10,810 bases of DNA, taken from Moraxellaceae bacterium (GTDB lineage Bacteria; Pseudomonadota; Gammaproteobacteria; Pseudomonadales; Ketobacteraceae). Below, piece by piece: positions 1-6,980 of this stretch. The position numbers and the translations under genes are program-made. The stretch lies in the NCBI GenBank assembly GCA_002402125.1, contig NVVG01000169.1:1-10810 (forward strand). The letters are read 5' to 3'. The notes beneath the pieces are model-generated. The model did not search any database. It saw only the letters and a list, made by a program, of their open reading frames with translations, and was not told the origin of the DNA. Each line of letters starts with the position of its first letter. The first letter of the stretch is position 1.

Positions 1-169
1 AAATATTATTTCAGAAAACGCCGTAAATATTTCCCTATACCCAAAGCACTCGCGTTGCTCATGGGGCAGGCTCTAGGCTTACTTCGGCAGGGCCTGCCCC
101 GCGAGCAAAGCGAGTGCATTGGGTATCCTTGCCTCAGACATTTCTGAAACAACATTTATAACACTGCAC
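1..169 (-). repeat. Palindromic intergenic repeat, copy 1 (long form, cut by window start)
   Basis: A non-coding element upstream of ispF. Inner arms 37-71 and 92-126 are 35-bp inverted repeats with about four mismatches, able to form a long GC-rich hairpin around a 20-base loop. Outer TTTCAGAAA (9-17) and its complement TTTCTGAAA (141-149) form a second nested pair. The right end finishes at CTGCAC (164-169). The reverse complement of this stretch aligns with 2680-2824, which shares the outer ends, the GAGGCA segment, the CCGAAGTAA segment and the GCCTGCCCC...GAGTG arm; that copy lacks about 35 bases here. I see no transposase, so this looks like a MITE-like or REP-like dispersed element. 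About 20 bases of its other end lie outside the window. Confidence 0.8.
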
Positions 170-218
170 GAACTTGGCTACTTGCAGGATCTTTGTAAAA
201 AAAAGACGGAAAAAATCA

Positions 219-698
219 ATGATACGAATTGGACATGGGTATGACGTGCACGCGTTTGGCGCTGGTAATCAGGTCATTTTGGGTGGTGTAACAATTCCTT
301 ATGATAACGGGCTGGTTGCTCACTCAGATGGCGATGTAGTGCTGCATGCTCTTGCAGATGCACTCCTAGGTGCTGCAGCATTAGGTGATATAGGAAAGCA
401 CTTCCCTGATACTGACGCACAATACAAAGGCGCAGACAGTCGGGTTTTGCTTCGTCATGTAATGGGCCTTATTGATCAAGCGGGATATGCTGTAGGCAAC
501 GCAGACATTACCATTATCGCTCAGGCGCCAAAGATGGCACCACATATTGATGCCATGCGAGAAAATATTGCGAGTGACCTTGGTGCAGATGTTGGATGTA
601 TCAATGTTAAAGCCACAACAACAGAAAAGCTGGGTTACATTGGCCGCAAAGAGGGAATTGCAGTGCATTCCGTAATTTTATTGCAGGGCAAGTCATGA
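219..698 (+). CDS. ispF: 2-C-methyl-D-erythritol 2,4-cyclodiphosphate synthase (IspF)
   Basis: Cytosolic enzyme of the MEP (non-mevalonate) isoprenoid pathway. It cyclises CDP-methylerythritol 2-phosphate to MEcPP with release of CMP. The 159-residue product has the family's usual length. It shows the N-terminal GHGYDVH metal motif (Asp9, His11), the third metal ligand in [10 protein letters not shown] (His43), the [12 protein letters not shown] segment (56-67) and the C-terminal [20 protein letters not shown] block (133-152). I chose the ATG at 219 because [14 protein letters not shown] is the normal IspF beginning; an in-frame extension back to 174 adds a basic leader untypical of the family. 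The stop overlaps the truD start (ATGA at 695-698), so the two are translationally coupled. ispD, the usual upstream partner, would lie left of the window beyond the repeat. Confidence 0.97.
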   Translation: MIRIGHGYDVHAFGAGNQVILGGVTIPYDNGLVAHSDGDVVLHALADALLGAAALGDIGKHFPDTDAQYKGADSRVLLRHVMGLIDQAGYAVGNADITIIAQAPKMAPHIDAMRENIASDLGADVGCINVKATTTEKLGYIGRKEGIAVHSVILLQGKS

Positions 699-1768
699 GT
701 GAAGAATTGGATCTAATCCCTCATATTGAACGCTTAGCTTACGCGGTGGGTGACGCACCAAAGGCGACAGCCCAGTTAAAAACTAAGCCAGAAGATTTTG
801 TCGTAGAAGAAATTCTGGGGTTCTCCCCAAGTGGCGAAGGCGAGCACATCTATATCCATGTAAAAGCCATTGATTACAATACCGAGTATTTACTGTCCCA
901 TATTGCTCGAAGCCTTGGTGTACCGAAAAAATCGGTGGTCTATAGTGGCCTAAAAGATCGCTATGCCGTCGCATCCCAATGGTTTAGCGTGCATCTGCCA
1001 GGTAATGAGCAGGTTGACCTTACGCCAATCAATAATGACAACGTAACGGTGTTGGAGTCCGCTAGGAACCTCAAGAAGCTACGGCGAGGCGCCCATAAAG
1101 CAAATCGATTCACCATTCGCCTAAGAAGCGTGGATGGGGATAAAGAATCAATTAATGCTCGGTTGGAATCTATTCAGAAACAGGGCTTTCCTAATTATTT
1201 TGGTCCTCAGCGCTTCGGTCGAAATGAGAATAATATTACCGACGCATTAGCCTCGGTTGCATCGGGTCGTTCACCTAAGAAGCGATTTCAGCGTTCGATC
1301 GAATTTTCTACCTTGCGTTCGTTGCTCTTTAATCTTTCTCTTTCTGAACGGATTAAAGAGGGGGCTTGGAAAGATGCCTTGCCCGGGGATGTTTTTGCAC
1401 TGAGTGGCACTGAAAGTTTTTTTGTACCTAAGGGTGCTGAAAACGGTGAAAATGAGGCTTCTGAAAAGGACAGTATAGATTCACGTCTAGCATCTGGAGA
1501 CATAGCGGTTGCCGGCGTGTTATATGGTGATGGGACGCTGCCTCAAACAGACGTGGCAGCCGAAAAGCTACTAGAGGTATTTCGGCCTTATGCCTCCATC
1601 ATGGAGTTTTTGACTTCTCAACGCGTTGCTATATCAGTAAGGCCATTTTCTGTTCTACCCAAAGAATTTTCTTATGTATGGGAGGATGTAGATACCTTGA
1701 TCTTGTCATTCTCATTACCCAAAGGGGTATTTGCCACGAGCTTGTTGCGAGAATGCATCAATTGCTAG
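695..1768 (+). CDS. truD: tRNA pseudouridine(13) synthase TruD
   Basis: Converts uridine 13 of tRNA-Glu to pseudouridine in the cytosol. The 357-residue protein is close to the family's usual ~350. The TruD signature [15 protein letters not shown] (85-99) contains the catalytic Asp88, and the [16 protein letters not shown] block (about 164-179) is the second diagnostic motif. The C-terminus ([17 protein letters not shown]) ends just after the family's conserved FATS-RE segment, so the gene is complete though slightly short at its tail. The start codon overlaps the ispF stop by four bases. Downstream, surE is normally next and often overlapping; here 180 non-coding bases follow. Confidence 0.97.
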   Translation: MSEELDLIPHIERLAYAVGDAPKATAQLKTKPEDFVVEEILGFSPSGEGEHIYIHVKAIDYNTEYLLSHIARSLGVPKKSVVYSGLKDRYAVASQWFSVHLPGNEQVDLTPINNDNVTVLESARNLKKLRRGAHKANRFTIRLRSVDGDKESINARLESIQKQGFPNYFGPQRFGRNENNITDALASVASGRSPKKRFQRSIEFSTLRSLLFNLSLSERIKEGAWKDALPGDVFALSGTESFFVPKGAENGENEASEKDSIDSRLASGDIAVAGVLYGDGTLPQTDVAAEKLLEVFRPYASIMEFLTSQRVAISVRPFSVLPKEFSYVWEDVDTLILSFSLPKGVFATSLLRECINC

Positions 1769-1785
1769 TTATATTGTTATCTGCT

Positions 1786-1806
1786 GCGATATAGGTTGAA
1801 TATCGC
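1786..1806 (+). other. Small hairpin after truD
   Basis: GCGATAT (1786-1792) pairs perfectly with ATATCGC (1800-1806) around a 7-base loop. A TTTTT run follows about ten bases later, too far for a standard intrinsic terminator. It could be a weak terminator or mRNA 3' end for ispF-truD. The rest of the 180-base truD–pcm gap shows no gene and no visible surE remnant. Confidence 0.3.
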
Positions 1807-1948
1807 TCGCTGTTTTTGATGTGTTCTTCTACAATGATTTCTGTAACCTCATTGCGCTTTCTTTGCGTACAAGTTTTGCGTTTAAGTAATACAACTAAAA
1901 TAATAATGTCGCCAAACGACAGCTGATAGATCAGTAGAGAGATTATAC

Positions 1949-2620
1949 GTGGATAGTATTGAGTTAGCGGGGATTGGGATGACCTCCCAACGGACGCGAG
2001 AGCGTCTAGTGAAACGATTGCAAGATCAAGGGATAACGCACCCAGATGTACTAGAAGTTGTGCGTTCAACCCCAAGGCACATCTTTATCGATCAGGCGTT
2101 ATCGCATCGAGCCTACGAAGACTCGTCTCTACCGATAGGTTTTAATCAAACTATTTCCCGCCCCTACATCGTTGCCAGAATGACCGAGCTATTGCTGTCA
2201 CGAGGCCCACTACAAAATGTACTCGAAGTGGGTACAGGTTCTGGTTATCAAACAGCGATACTGGCCCAGCTAGTAGGACAGGTGAATAGCATCGAACGGA
2301 TTCGCCCTTTGCAAGATAAGGCGAGAAAACGCCTAGCCTTACTTAAATTACGTAATGTAAGCCTTCGGCACTCCGATGGTGGCATGGGCTGGAAAGAGAA
2401 GGCGCCTTTTGATGCAATATTATCTTGTGCTGCGCCAGCCGAGGTTCCAGAAGAATTACTTGAACAATTAACCATTGGTGGCATCCTCGCTATCCCTGTT
2501 GGTGAACAAGAACAACAGCAAAAATTACATTTTATTGTTCGAACTGAAGACGGTTATGAGACTGAAATCGTCGAAGATGTTTATTTTGTGCCTCTTCGTT
2601 CGGGTGTAAGATCGTCTTAA
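1949..2620 (+). CDS. pcm: Protein-L-isoaspartate O-methyltransferase (Pcm)
   Basis: SAM-dependent cytosolic repair enzyme that methylates L-isoaspartyl residues arising in aged proteins, so they can return to L-aspartate. Visible family blocks: TPRHIFIDQALSHRAYEDSSLPIG (41-64), NQTISRPYIVARMTELL (66-82) with the conserved Ser near the active site, and the SAM-binding motif VLEVGTGSGYQTA (91-103). Further on are HSDGGMGW (141-148), APFDAILSCAAP (152-163), GGILAIPVGE (177-186) and the C-terminal VYFVPLRSG. Length (223 aa) is normal. The GTG at 1949 has a GAGAGA-type ribosome site; an ATG at 1979 (protein starting MTSQRTRERL) is a strong alternative giving 213 aa. Usually coupled to surE, which is missing here. 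Pcm is often linked to rpoS and stationary-phase survival. Confidence 0.95.
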   Translation: MDSIELAGIGMTSQRTRERLVKRLQDQGITHPDVLEVVRSTPRHIFIDQALSHRAYEDSSLPIGFNQTISRPYIVARMTELLLSRGPLQNVLEVGTGSGYQTAILAQLVGQVNSIERIRPLQDKARKRLALLKLRNVSLRHSDGGMGWKEKAPFDAILSCAAPAEVPEELLEQLTIGGILAIPVGEQEQQQKLHFIVRTEDGYETEIVEDVYFVPLRSGVRSS

Positions 2621-2679
2621 ATTAATATTGAAACATATTTCGCTGCAACGAATCAAAGAAACTCGAAATGAGCGATGAA

Positions 2680-2824
2680 GTGCAGAGTTTGGAATGAGGT
2701 TTCAGAAATATCTGAGGCAGGACGCCGAAGTAAAGCTTAGAGCCTGCCCCGCGAGCGAAGCGAGTGTATTGGGTACATGGACGTGTTTATGGCGTTTTCT
2801 GAAACCTCATTCCAAATTCTGCAC
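2680..2824 (+). repeat. Palindromic intergenic repeat, copy 2 (short form, complete)
   Basis: A 145-bp element between pcm and the DUF368 gene. Its ends, 2680-2708 and 2796-2824, are 29-bp inverted repeats with a single mismatch, starting GTGCAG and ending CTGCAC. The interior carries GAGGCA, CCGAAGTAA and GCCTGCCCCGCGAGC (2742-2756) as in copy 1, but only one of the two inner hairpin arms. Copy 1 therefore has an extra ~35-bp arm, or this copy has lost it. Orientation is opposite to copy 1. No coding capacity; a terminal-inverted-repeat structure without transposase is MITE-like. I cannot identify a target-site duplication with confidence. Confidence 0.85.
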
Positions 2825-2887
2825 GTACTCTAACGCTAATAAATACATTCACTAAGCTAATTATTCACCTATGATACAAGGTCCACT

Positions 2888-3820
2888 ATGGCTGATATAA
2901 AACAGCACTCGCTATTGTACGCAAAAGGAATCGCAATGGGGGCTGCAGATGTAGTGCCTGGCGTCAGCGGTGGAACCATCGCATTTTTGACTGGCATCTA
3001 TGAAGAATTACTTTCAAGTATCAAATCGGTAGGGCCGGGCTCTATCAAAATCCTGTTTTCTCAAGGCCCTAAGGCCTGCTGGGCGTCCATTAACGGAAAC
3101 TTCCTATTGGTATTGCTGTTAGGTATTGGCACCAGTATCGTCAGCCTAGCCAGGGTTATTACCCACCTGTTAACGACCTACCCAACGTTACTATGGTCCT
3201 TCTTCTTTGGCCTGATTCTCGTATCCTCCCTGTATATGGTGCGACAAATAAAAGGCTGGGGGCCGCAAAACGTAGCGAGTTTGCTAATAGGTGCCGTGAT
3301 TGCCTATACCATCACAATTCTTAGCCCCTCAGAAATTGAAGCAACACCCATCACCATATTCCTCGCAGGCTCAGTGGCTATATGCGCAATGATCCTACCA
3401 GGCATATCCGGAAGCTTTATCTTGTTATTGCTCGGCATGTATAGCCATATAATGGGCGCAATCAAAGCATTTGATATGGATATCCTGGCAGTATTTGCTG
3501 TGGGATGCATTACCGGTTTACTGTTATTCTCACGTTTTCTGTCTTGGCTGCTGGCACGATATCATGAGGTCACCATGGCGCTGCTAACCGGATTTATGCT
3601 GGGATCGCTAAACAAAGTATGGCCGTGGAAACAAACACTAGAGTGGAGGGAGAATAGCCATGGGGTTCAAGTCCCCCTGACACAAGAAAACCTTTCACCA
3701 TTTAGCTATGCCGAGATACTGGGGCAGGACCATCAACTGGCTTATTGTCTTGGTCTCGCAATACTCGCTATTGTCATTGTTTTGGGCATTGAGCAAATCG
3801 CCAGTCGTAAAGTGGACTAG
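2888..3820 (+). CDS. DUF368 family membrane protein, predicted undecaprenyl-phosphate translocase (PopT-like)
   Basis: Polytopic inner-membrane protein of 310 residues. It has the two family hallmark loops: GAADVVPGVSGGTIAFLTGIY (residues 18-38) and its internal-repeat counterpart MILPGISGSFILLLLGMY (168-185). Hydrophobic segments are visible near 71-95, 100-118, 130-147, 155-183, 198-219, 228-243 and 283-302. DUF368 proteins have been reported as undecaprenyl-phosphate transporters (PopT) that return the lipid carrier to the inner leaflet for cell-wall synthesis; assigning that role here is by family. The ATG at 2888 is preceded by AAGG (2878-2881). It lies between pcm and nlpD, beside another envelope gene, but is separated from pcm by a repeat and probably has its own promoter. 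Confidence 0.88.
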   Translation: MADIKQHSLLYAKGIAMGAADVVPGVSGGTIAFLTGIYEELLSSIKSVGPGSIKILFSQGPKACWASINGNFLLVLLLGIGTSIVSLARVITHLLTTYPTLLWSFFFGLILVSSLYMVRQIKGWGPQNVASLLIGAVIAYTITILSPSEIEATPITIFLAGSVAICAMILPGISGSFILLLLGMYSHIMGAIKAFDMDILAVFAVGCITGLLLFSRFLSWLLARYHEVTMALLTGFMLGSLNKVWPWKQTLEWRENSHGVQVPLTQENLSPFSYAEILGQDHQLAYCLGLAILAIVIVLGIEQIASRKVD

Positions 3821-3982
3821 AATCCCATTAAGCAATTAAAAGAAGAAAACCAATAAAACAAGTTTTTGAGGGGTTTTTTAGGGCAAATTGAGTAGACTTT
3901 TTTGAGATAGAAGGGTGCCTGCTTATTTCTTTTTGGTCTAAGTTGGTTGGGCTGAAATTGAGGTGTTTTTAGTTAAATTTTT

Positions 3983-4777
3983 ATGAAGGGGATTGCCCGG
4001 AAAATGGGGTTGACGACGGTTCGGACGTTATTCTGCGTAATATTTTGCCTACAGTTAATAGCCTGTAGCCAGAGTAATTATGCTCCTGTGGCAGACCGTT
4101 ATCGATCCCCGTCCCCCGTAACTAAAGGTGTCCATGTTGTTACCAAAGGTGACACAATGTACTCCATAGCATGGCGATACCACCGTAACTATAAGCAACT
4201 CGCAAGGTCGAATGGTATCCGCTCCCCATACAGTATCTACCCCGGTCAACGCATCCGGCTTGATGTTAAAGCGGTCACAAAGAAACAAAAAACTACAACT
4301 TTGTCTAAGAAAAAAACGCAGCAAAATAAAAAACGTTATAAGAAACCTAAAACCAAGACCAAACTGGTACAAGAAAAAGTTGCAAATCAAAGACATAAAA
4401 TAGTAAACATAGGTTGGACATGGCCAGCGAGTGGTTCCGTTATCACAAAGTTCTCCAAATGGGGGGATGTGAGCAAGGGGATTGATCTTGCTGGGAGCCG
4501 GGGGGCTCCAGTGTATGCTGCTGCGTCTGGTAAGGTTGTTTATAGTGGTCAGGGTCTGGTGGGTTACGGAAACTTGATCATCATTAAACACAATGACACT
4601 TACCTCAGTGCATATGCACATAACCATAGGCTTTTAGTGAAAGAAGGAGATTATGCTAAAGCCGGGCGGAAAATTGCCGAAATAGGATCAACTGGAGCGA
4701 GTCGCAATAAATTGCACTTTGAGATTCGTCGTAACGGAAAACCCGTTAATCCATTATCCTATTTACCTAAACGTTAG
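3983..4777 (+). CDS. nlpD: Murein hydrolase activator NlpD (LysM/LytM lipoprotein)
   Basis: Outer-membrane lipoprotein that in enterobacteria activates the amidase AmiC for daughter-cell separation. A signal peptide ends in the lipobox LIAC, with the lipidated Cys at 28. A LysM peptidoglycan-binding domain follows (about 50-94, HVVTKGDTMYSIAWRY...PGQRIRL). Then comes a very Lys-rich linker (97-139) and a LytM/M23 domain (about 145-262). That domain is degenerate as in other NlpD proteins: the usual first zinc histidine is replaced in SKGIDLAG, and only one His remains in LHFEIR, so it is an activator rather than a hydrolase. The ATG at 3983 lacks a clear ribosome site; the in-frame ATG at 4004, 11 bases after GAAGGGG, gives a shorter, typical lipoprotein signal and may be the true start. 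rpoS follows without a terminator, and rpoS promoters typically lie within nlpD. Confidence 0.95.
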   Translation: MKGIARKMGLTTVRTLFCVIFCLQLIACSQSNYAPVADRYRSPSPVTKGVHVVTKGDTMYSIAWRYHRNYKQLARSNGIRSPYSIYPGQRIRLDVKAVTKKQKTTTLSKKKTQQNKKRYKKPKTKTKLVQEKVANQRHKIVNIGWTWPASGSVITKFSKWGDVSKGIDLAGSRGAPVYAAASGKVVYSGQGLVGYGNLIIIKHNDTYLSAYAHNHRLLVKEGDYAKAGRKIAEIGSTGASRNKLHFEIRRNGKPVNPLSYLPKR

Positions 4778-4915
4778 AAGGAACTGTTAGCGTACAGGTA
4801 AGCACATCTTTTTGGGGCCGTTATCGGTGGGTTGAGTTTAGGTTTGTTCGAGCGTAAGCAAGCTTCTAGGTTGCATTACGTAGATAAAGAAACCTTTTGC
4901 GTGGGAAAAATAACA

Positions 4916-6016
4916 ATGATTCAAGCAGAAAGGGAAGAGAGCGTCGAAAAGCGTGTCGAAAAGGCTGCTGTAGTAGAGACTGTAGTAGAGCCTGTAGTAG
5001 AGCCTGTAGTAGAGCCTCTTGCCGACATAGCAAAAGACCTAGGTATAGAAGGCGCGTTTAATGAGCGTGCTGCCGAATTACGAGCCAAGCATCGGAAAGT
5101 TGAAACTGATGCAGATGCTTTCTTAAAAGAGAACGAAGGAGTCAAAGTTAAAGTTAAGAAAACTGAAGTTGGATTCCAGAAAACACTGGATGCGACTCAG
5201 TTATATTTGAATGAAATTGGTTTTTCTCCACTGCTAACACCAGAGGAAGAAGTATATTATGCTCGTCGAGCACTTCGTGGCCATGATGACGCACGTAAGC
5301 GTATGATCGAGAGCAACCTACGTCTCGTAGTAAAAATTGCCCGTCGTTACATTAATCGCGGTCTTTCATTGTTGGACTTGATTGAAGAAGGTAATTTAGG
5401 GCTTATCCGAGCCGTTGAAAAGTTTGACCCTGAGCGCGGCTTCCGTTTTTCAACCTATGCCACGTGGTGGATTCGCCAGACGATCGAACGCGCCATAATG
5501 AATCAAACCCGAACCATTCGACTACCGATTCATGTCGTTAAAGAACTTAATGTCTACTTACGAGCTGCCAGAGAGTTAACCCAAAAACTCGATCATGAGC
5601 CTAGTCCAGAAGAAATTGCCGAGTTGCTCGATAAGCCGGTATCGGATGTTAAACGTATGCTGGGACTTAATGAGCGAGTTTCTTCTGTTGATACCCCAAT
5701 GGGGTATGATTCAGAGAAGTCGTTACTGGATACCATTCCTGATGCGAAAGTCTCAGATCCTGCCGAGGTGCTCCAGGATACGAATTTAAAGGGTAGTATC
5801 GATTACTGGCTAGATCAGTTGCCAAGTAAGCAAAAAGAAGTCATAGCACGCCGTTTTGGCCTTCGTGGATATGAAATGAGTACGCTTGAGGAGGTTGGGC
5901 GCGAGATTGGCTTAACTCGTGAGAGAGTTCGTCAAATACAGGTTGAGGCATTAAAGCGTTTAAAAGATGTATTGGAAAAGCATGGTCTATCAGGGGAGTC
6001 TTTGTTTGGTGTTTAA
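4916..6016 (+). CDS. rpoS: RNA polymerase sigma factor RpoS (sigma-38)
   Basis: Master sigma factor of stationary phase and general stress. From the ATG at 4916 the product is 366 residues. Region 1.2 begins at [21 protein letters not shown] (92-112). Region 2 spans about 129-199 and includes [20 protein letters not shown], the core-binding [18 protein letters not shown] and the -10-recognising [15 protein letters not shown]. Region 3 is about 207-285 and region 4 about 298-352, with the -35-binding helix-turn-helix [20 protein letters not shown] (323-342). The N-terminal segment before region 1.2 is about 90 residues, longer than the roughly 60 I recall in Pseudomonas RpoS. It is low complexity, with a VVE(P/T) repeat and a Lys/Glu-rich stretch. 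An in-frame TTG at 4832 would add 28 residues but the sequence there does not look coding. GTG at 4901 is another option. Confidence 0.96.
   Translation: MIQAEREESVEKRVEKAAVVETVVEPVVEPVVEPLADIAKDLGIEGAFNERAAELRAKHRKVETDADAFLKENEGVKVKVKKTEVGFQKTLDATQLYLNEIGFSPLLTPEEEVYYARRALRGHDDARKRMIESNLRLVVKIARRYINRGLSLLDLIEEGNLGLIRAVEKFDPERGFRFSTYATWWIRQTIERAIMNQTRTIRLPIHVVKELNVYLRAARELTQKLDHEPSPEEIAELLDKPVSDVKRMLGLNERVSSVDTPMGYDSEKSLLDTIPDAKVSDPAEVLQDTNLKGSIDYWLDQLPSKQKEVIARRFGLRGYEMSTLEEVGREIGLTRERVRQIQVEALKRLKDVLEKHGLSGESLFGV
4969..5016 (+). repeat. 12-bp in-frame tandem repeat inside rpoS
   Basis: Four consecutive copies of TGTAGTAGAGCC; the first differs at one base (AC instead of CC at its end). They encode [16 protein letters not shown] at residues 19-34 of RpoS, before conserved region 1.2. 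The unit length is a multiple of three, so slippage would change protein length by four residues without shifting the frame. It sits in the variable N-terminal region of the sigma factor. Confidence 0.95.
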
Positions 6017-6038
6017 ATCACCGCTGTAAAGTCCTGAT

Positions 6039-6080
6039 AGCCATAAAAAAACCGCTCAACGTAGCGGTTTTTTTATGGCT
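6039..6080 (+). terminator. rpoS intrinsic terminator
   Basis: A perfect 18-bp stem (6039-6056 with 6063-6080) closes a six-base loop, CAACGT. The GC core ACCGCT/AGCGGT is flanked by A7 and T7 runs, so the structure can terminate transcription in both directions. It lies 23 bases after the rpoS stop and separates rpoS from the RNA genes. Confidence 0.95.
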
Positions 6081-6112
6081 GAATTTAGGTGGGGGATAAT
6101 AGCCCGTGTTCG

Positions 6113-6130
6113 TGTGAGATATCTCTTACT
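6113..6130 (+). promoter_or_regulatory. GacA/UvrY-type upstream activating box for RNA gene 1
   Basis: TGTGAG-N6-CTTACT matches the GacA upstream activating sequence (TGTAAG-N6-CTTACA) at 10 of 12 defined positions with exact spacing. Its centre lies 155.5 bp upstream of the -10 element of the first GGA-rich RNA. A distant box of this kind is known for rsmZ promoters in pseudomonads. The intervening DNA is AT-rich, suiting a bent or nucleoid-protein-bound linker. Confidence 0.8.
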
Positions 6131-6254
6131 TTGGTGTCATCCGATTGCGCTAAATAGCGAAGGGTTATACCCTTATAATTCATAACTCATTGATAAATAT
6201 GCGTATTTAATTTTATGTTTTTTTGAGATTTGATGCGAGCCACTATAGACCTTA

Positions 6255-6282
6255 TTGTACCGAGTCAAAATATTGCTATAGT
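6255..6282 (+). promoter_or_regulatory. Promoter of RNA gene 1
   Basis: TTGTAC (6255-6260), a 16-base spacer and TATAGT (6277-6282), with TGC just before the -10 (extended -10). Predicted transcription start is near 6289, seven bases before the first GGA motif at 6296. The start is inferred, not measured. Confidence 0.65.
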
Positions 6283-6288
6283 ACATCT

Positions 6289-6572
6289 GTGTTCAGGGAT
6301 AAACAAAGCGCAAAGGAAAACGCTTTTCATAGCGGGATGCTGTGATAAGAAAGGAAGCATAAAAGGATTTAATGATAAGGATATAACTCAGCAGGATGCT
6401 GGGATAGGGCCACGGATCAGGTTCTACAGGACGTACTTTAAGGATAAGGAGTATCGACAAGGAGGGTCGATAAAGACAAAGGATTTATAAGGATATGCTA
6501 TTCAAGGAAAGATGAGTCAAGGACGGCTAGCAGGGAAAAGCGAGGCGGGCGGTAATACCGCCCTTCTTTTTT
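6289..6572 (+). ncRNA. rsmZ: CsrB/RsmZ-family CsrA-sequestering small RNA 1
   Basis: A predicted RNA of about 284 nt with 18 GGA motifs, mostly AGGA or GGGA, where about four would be expected by chance at equal base composition; I see no TCC in the same interval. GGA motifs sit in hairpin loops, the arrangement CsrA/RsmA proteins bind. Examples: AAAGCG/CGCTTT (6305-6326); CATAGC/GCTGTG with loop GGGAT (6328-6344); CAGCA-GGA-TGCTG (6389-6401); and a 7-bp TATCGAC/GTCGATA stem with loop AAGGAGG (6452-6472). Upstream are an extended -10 promoter and a GacA-type box; downstream is an intrinsic terminator. The position between rpoS and fdxA is that of rsmZ in Pseudomonas, but length and motif number resemble enterobacterial CsrB. 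Expected role: titrate CsrA/RsmA and relieve translational repression under Gac/Bar control. A short ORF over this stretch (6230-6490) is not credible as a gene. Confidence 0.87.
6547..6572 (+). terminator. Terminator of RNA gene 1
   Basis: GGGCGGT (6547-6553) pairs with ACCGCCC (6557-6563) around a three-base AAT loop, followed by TTCTTTTTT. The last 14 bases (6559-6572) are identical to those ending the second RNA gene (7229-7242). Confidence 0.93.
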
Positions 6573-6794
6573 CCAAAAGATGCCCCATTCTACATCACTC
6601 CGATATTTTTTCCTACATTCATTTTTGCAAGCCCCCAAAACTATTTAAGCCGAGTGTTTAGCCTGTTGCCCTATGCCTGTAGGTCAATGTGTTGGCGCTC
6701 TTTTTTGGTTTCCTGCCTAGCATTGCTGTAACCTTCAGTTATATAAAAGAAAGTTAATCTACAAGATCCAGGTTGAGACATTGTTTATAGCGAG
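6573..6794. other. Spacer between the two RNA genes
   Basis: About 220 bases with no convincing ORF, hairpin or promoter. Several T-rich runs occur. I see nothing assignable here; its job may simply be to precede the activating box of the second RNA gene. Confidence 0.5.
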
Positions 6795-6812
6795 TGTGCG
6801 ATATTTCGCACA
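6795..6812 (+). promoter_or_regulatory. Divergent GacA-like box (or palindromic operator) for RNA gene 2
   Basis: TGTGCG-N6-CGCACA is an 18-bp dyad with 7-bp perfect arms. It has the same half-site spacing and outer TGT...ACA bases as the GacA consensus, and shares TGTG and ATAT with the box at 6113. The inner half-site bases (CG) deviate from consensus AG/CT. Its centre lies 165.5 bp upstream of the -10 of RNA gene 2, ten bases more than in gene 1. It could instead be bound by another regulator. Confidence 0.5.
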
Positions 6813-6946
6813 AGCTCTGTAGGATATGTTATCCAAAGCTTGTCGGAAAGTGCCATGTTTAGCGTTTATATTTTTTAACCGATTGAAATATATGGACATT
6901 TTAAATTGCGTTGTGCAAGGTGGAGCAGATTGCTGCGCAGACCGTC

Positions 6947-6974
6947 TTGTTGTATCTCTTTGTTCTGGTACATT
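6947..6974 (+). promoter_or_regulatory. Promoter of RNA gene 2
   Basis: TTGTTG (6947-6952), a 16-base spacer and TACATT (6969-6974) preceded by TGG (extended -10). The layout matches the promoter of the first RNA gene (TTGT-type -35, 16-base spacer, TGN). Predicted start near 6981, just before the dense GGA series begins at 6989. Confidence 0.55.
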
Positions 6975-6980
6975 TAACCC

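Noticed and set aside
1..169. CRISPR array or rRNA/tRNA interpretation of the palindromic repeats
   Set aside because: Only two copies 2.5 kb apart, of different length and opposite orientation, with no regular spacers and no tRNA cloverleaf.
1758..2075. 105-codon minus-strand ORF spanning the truD–pcm gap
   Set aside because: It overlaps the start of pcm antisense and has no recognisable features; not a displaced surE.
2848..2875. Promoter-like TTCACT/TATGAT before the DUF368 gene
   Set aside because: The implied start near 2882 would leave almost no leader and exclude the AAGG ribosome site at 2878-2881, so it is probably coincidental.
4055..4627. 190-codon minus-strand ORF inside nlpD
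   Set aside because: Antisense shadow of a well-supported nlpD; composition is that of a reversed Lys-rich gene.
4832..4915. TTG-initiated 28-residue extension of RpoS
   Set aside because: The extension does not resemble RpoS N-termini and has no good ribosome site; the ATG at 4916 is more plausible.
6230..6490. 86-codon plus-strand ORF (MMRATIDLIVPSQ...)
   Set aside because: It covers the promoter and GGA hairpins of RNA 1; the protein has no recognisable motif and no good ribosome site. The RNA-gene explanation accounts for the GGA periodicity.
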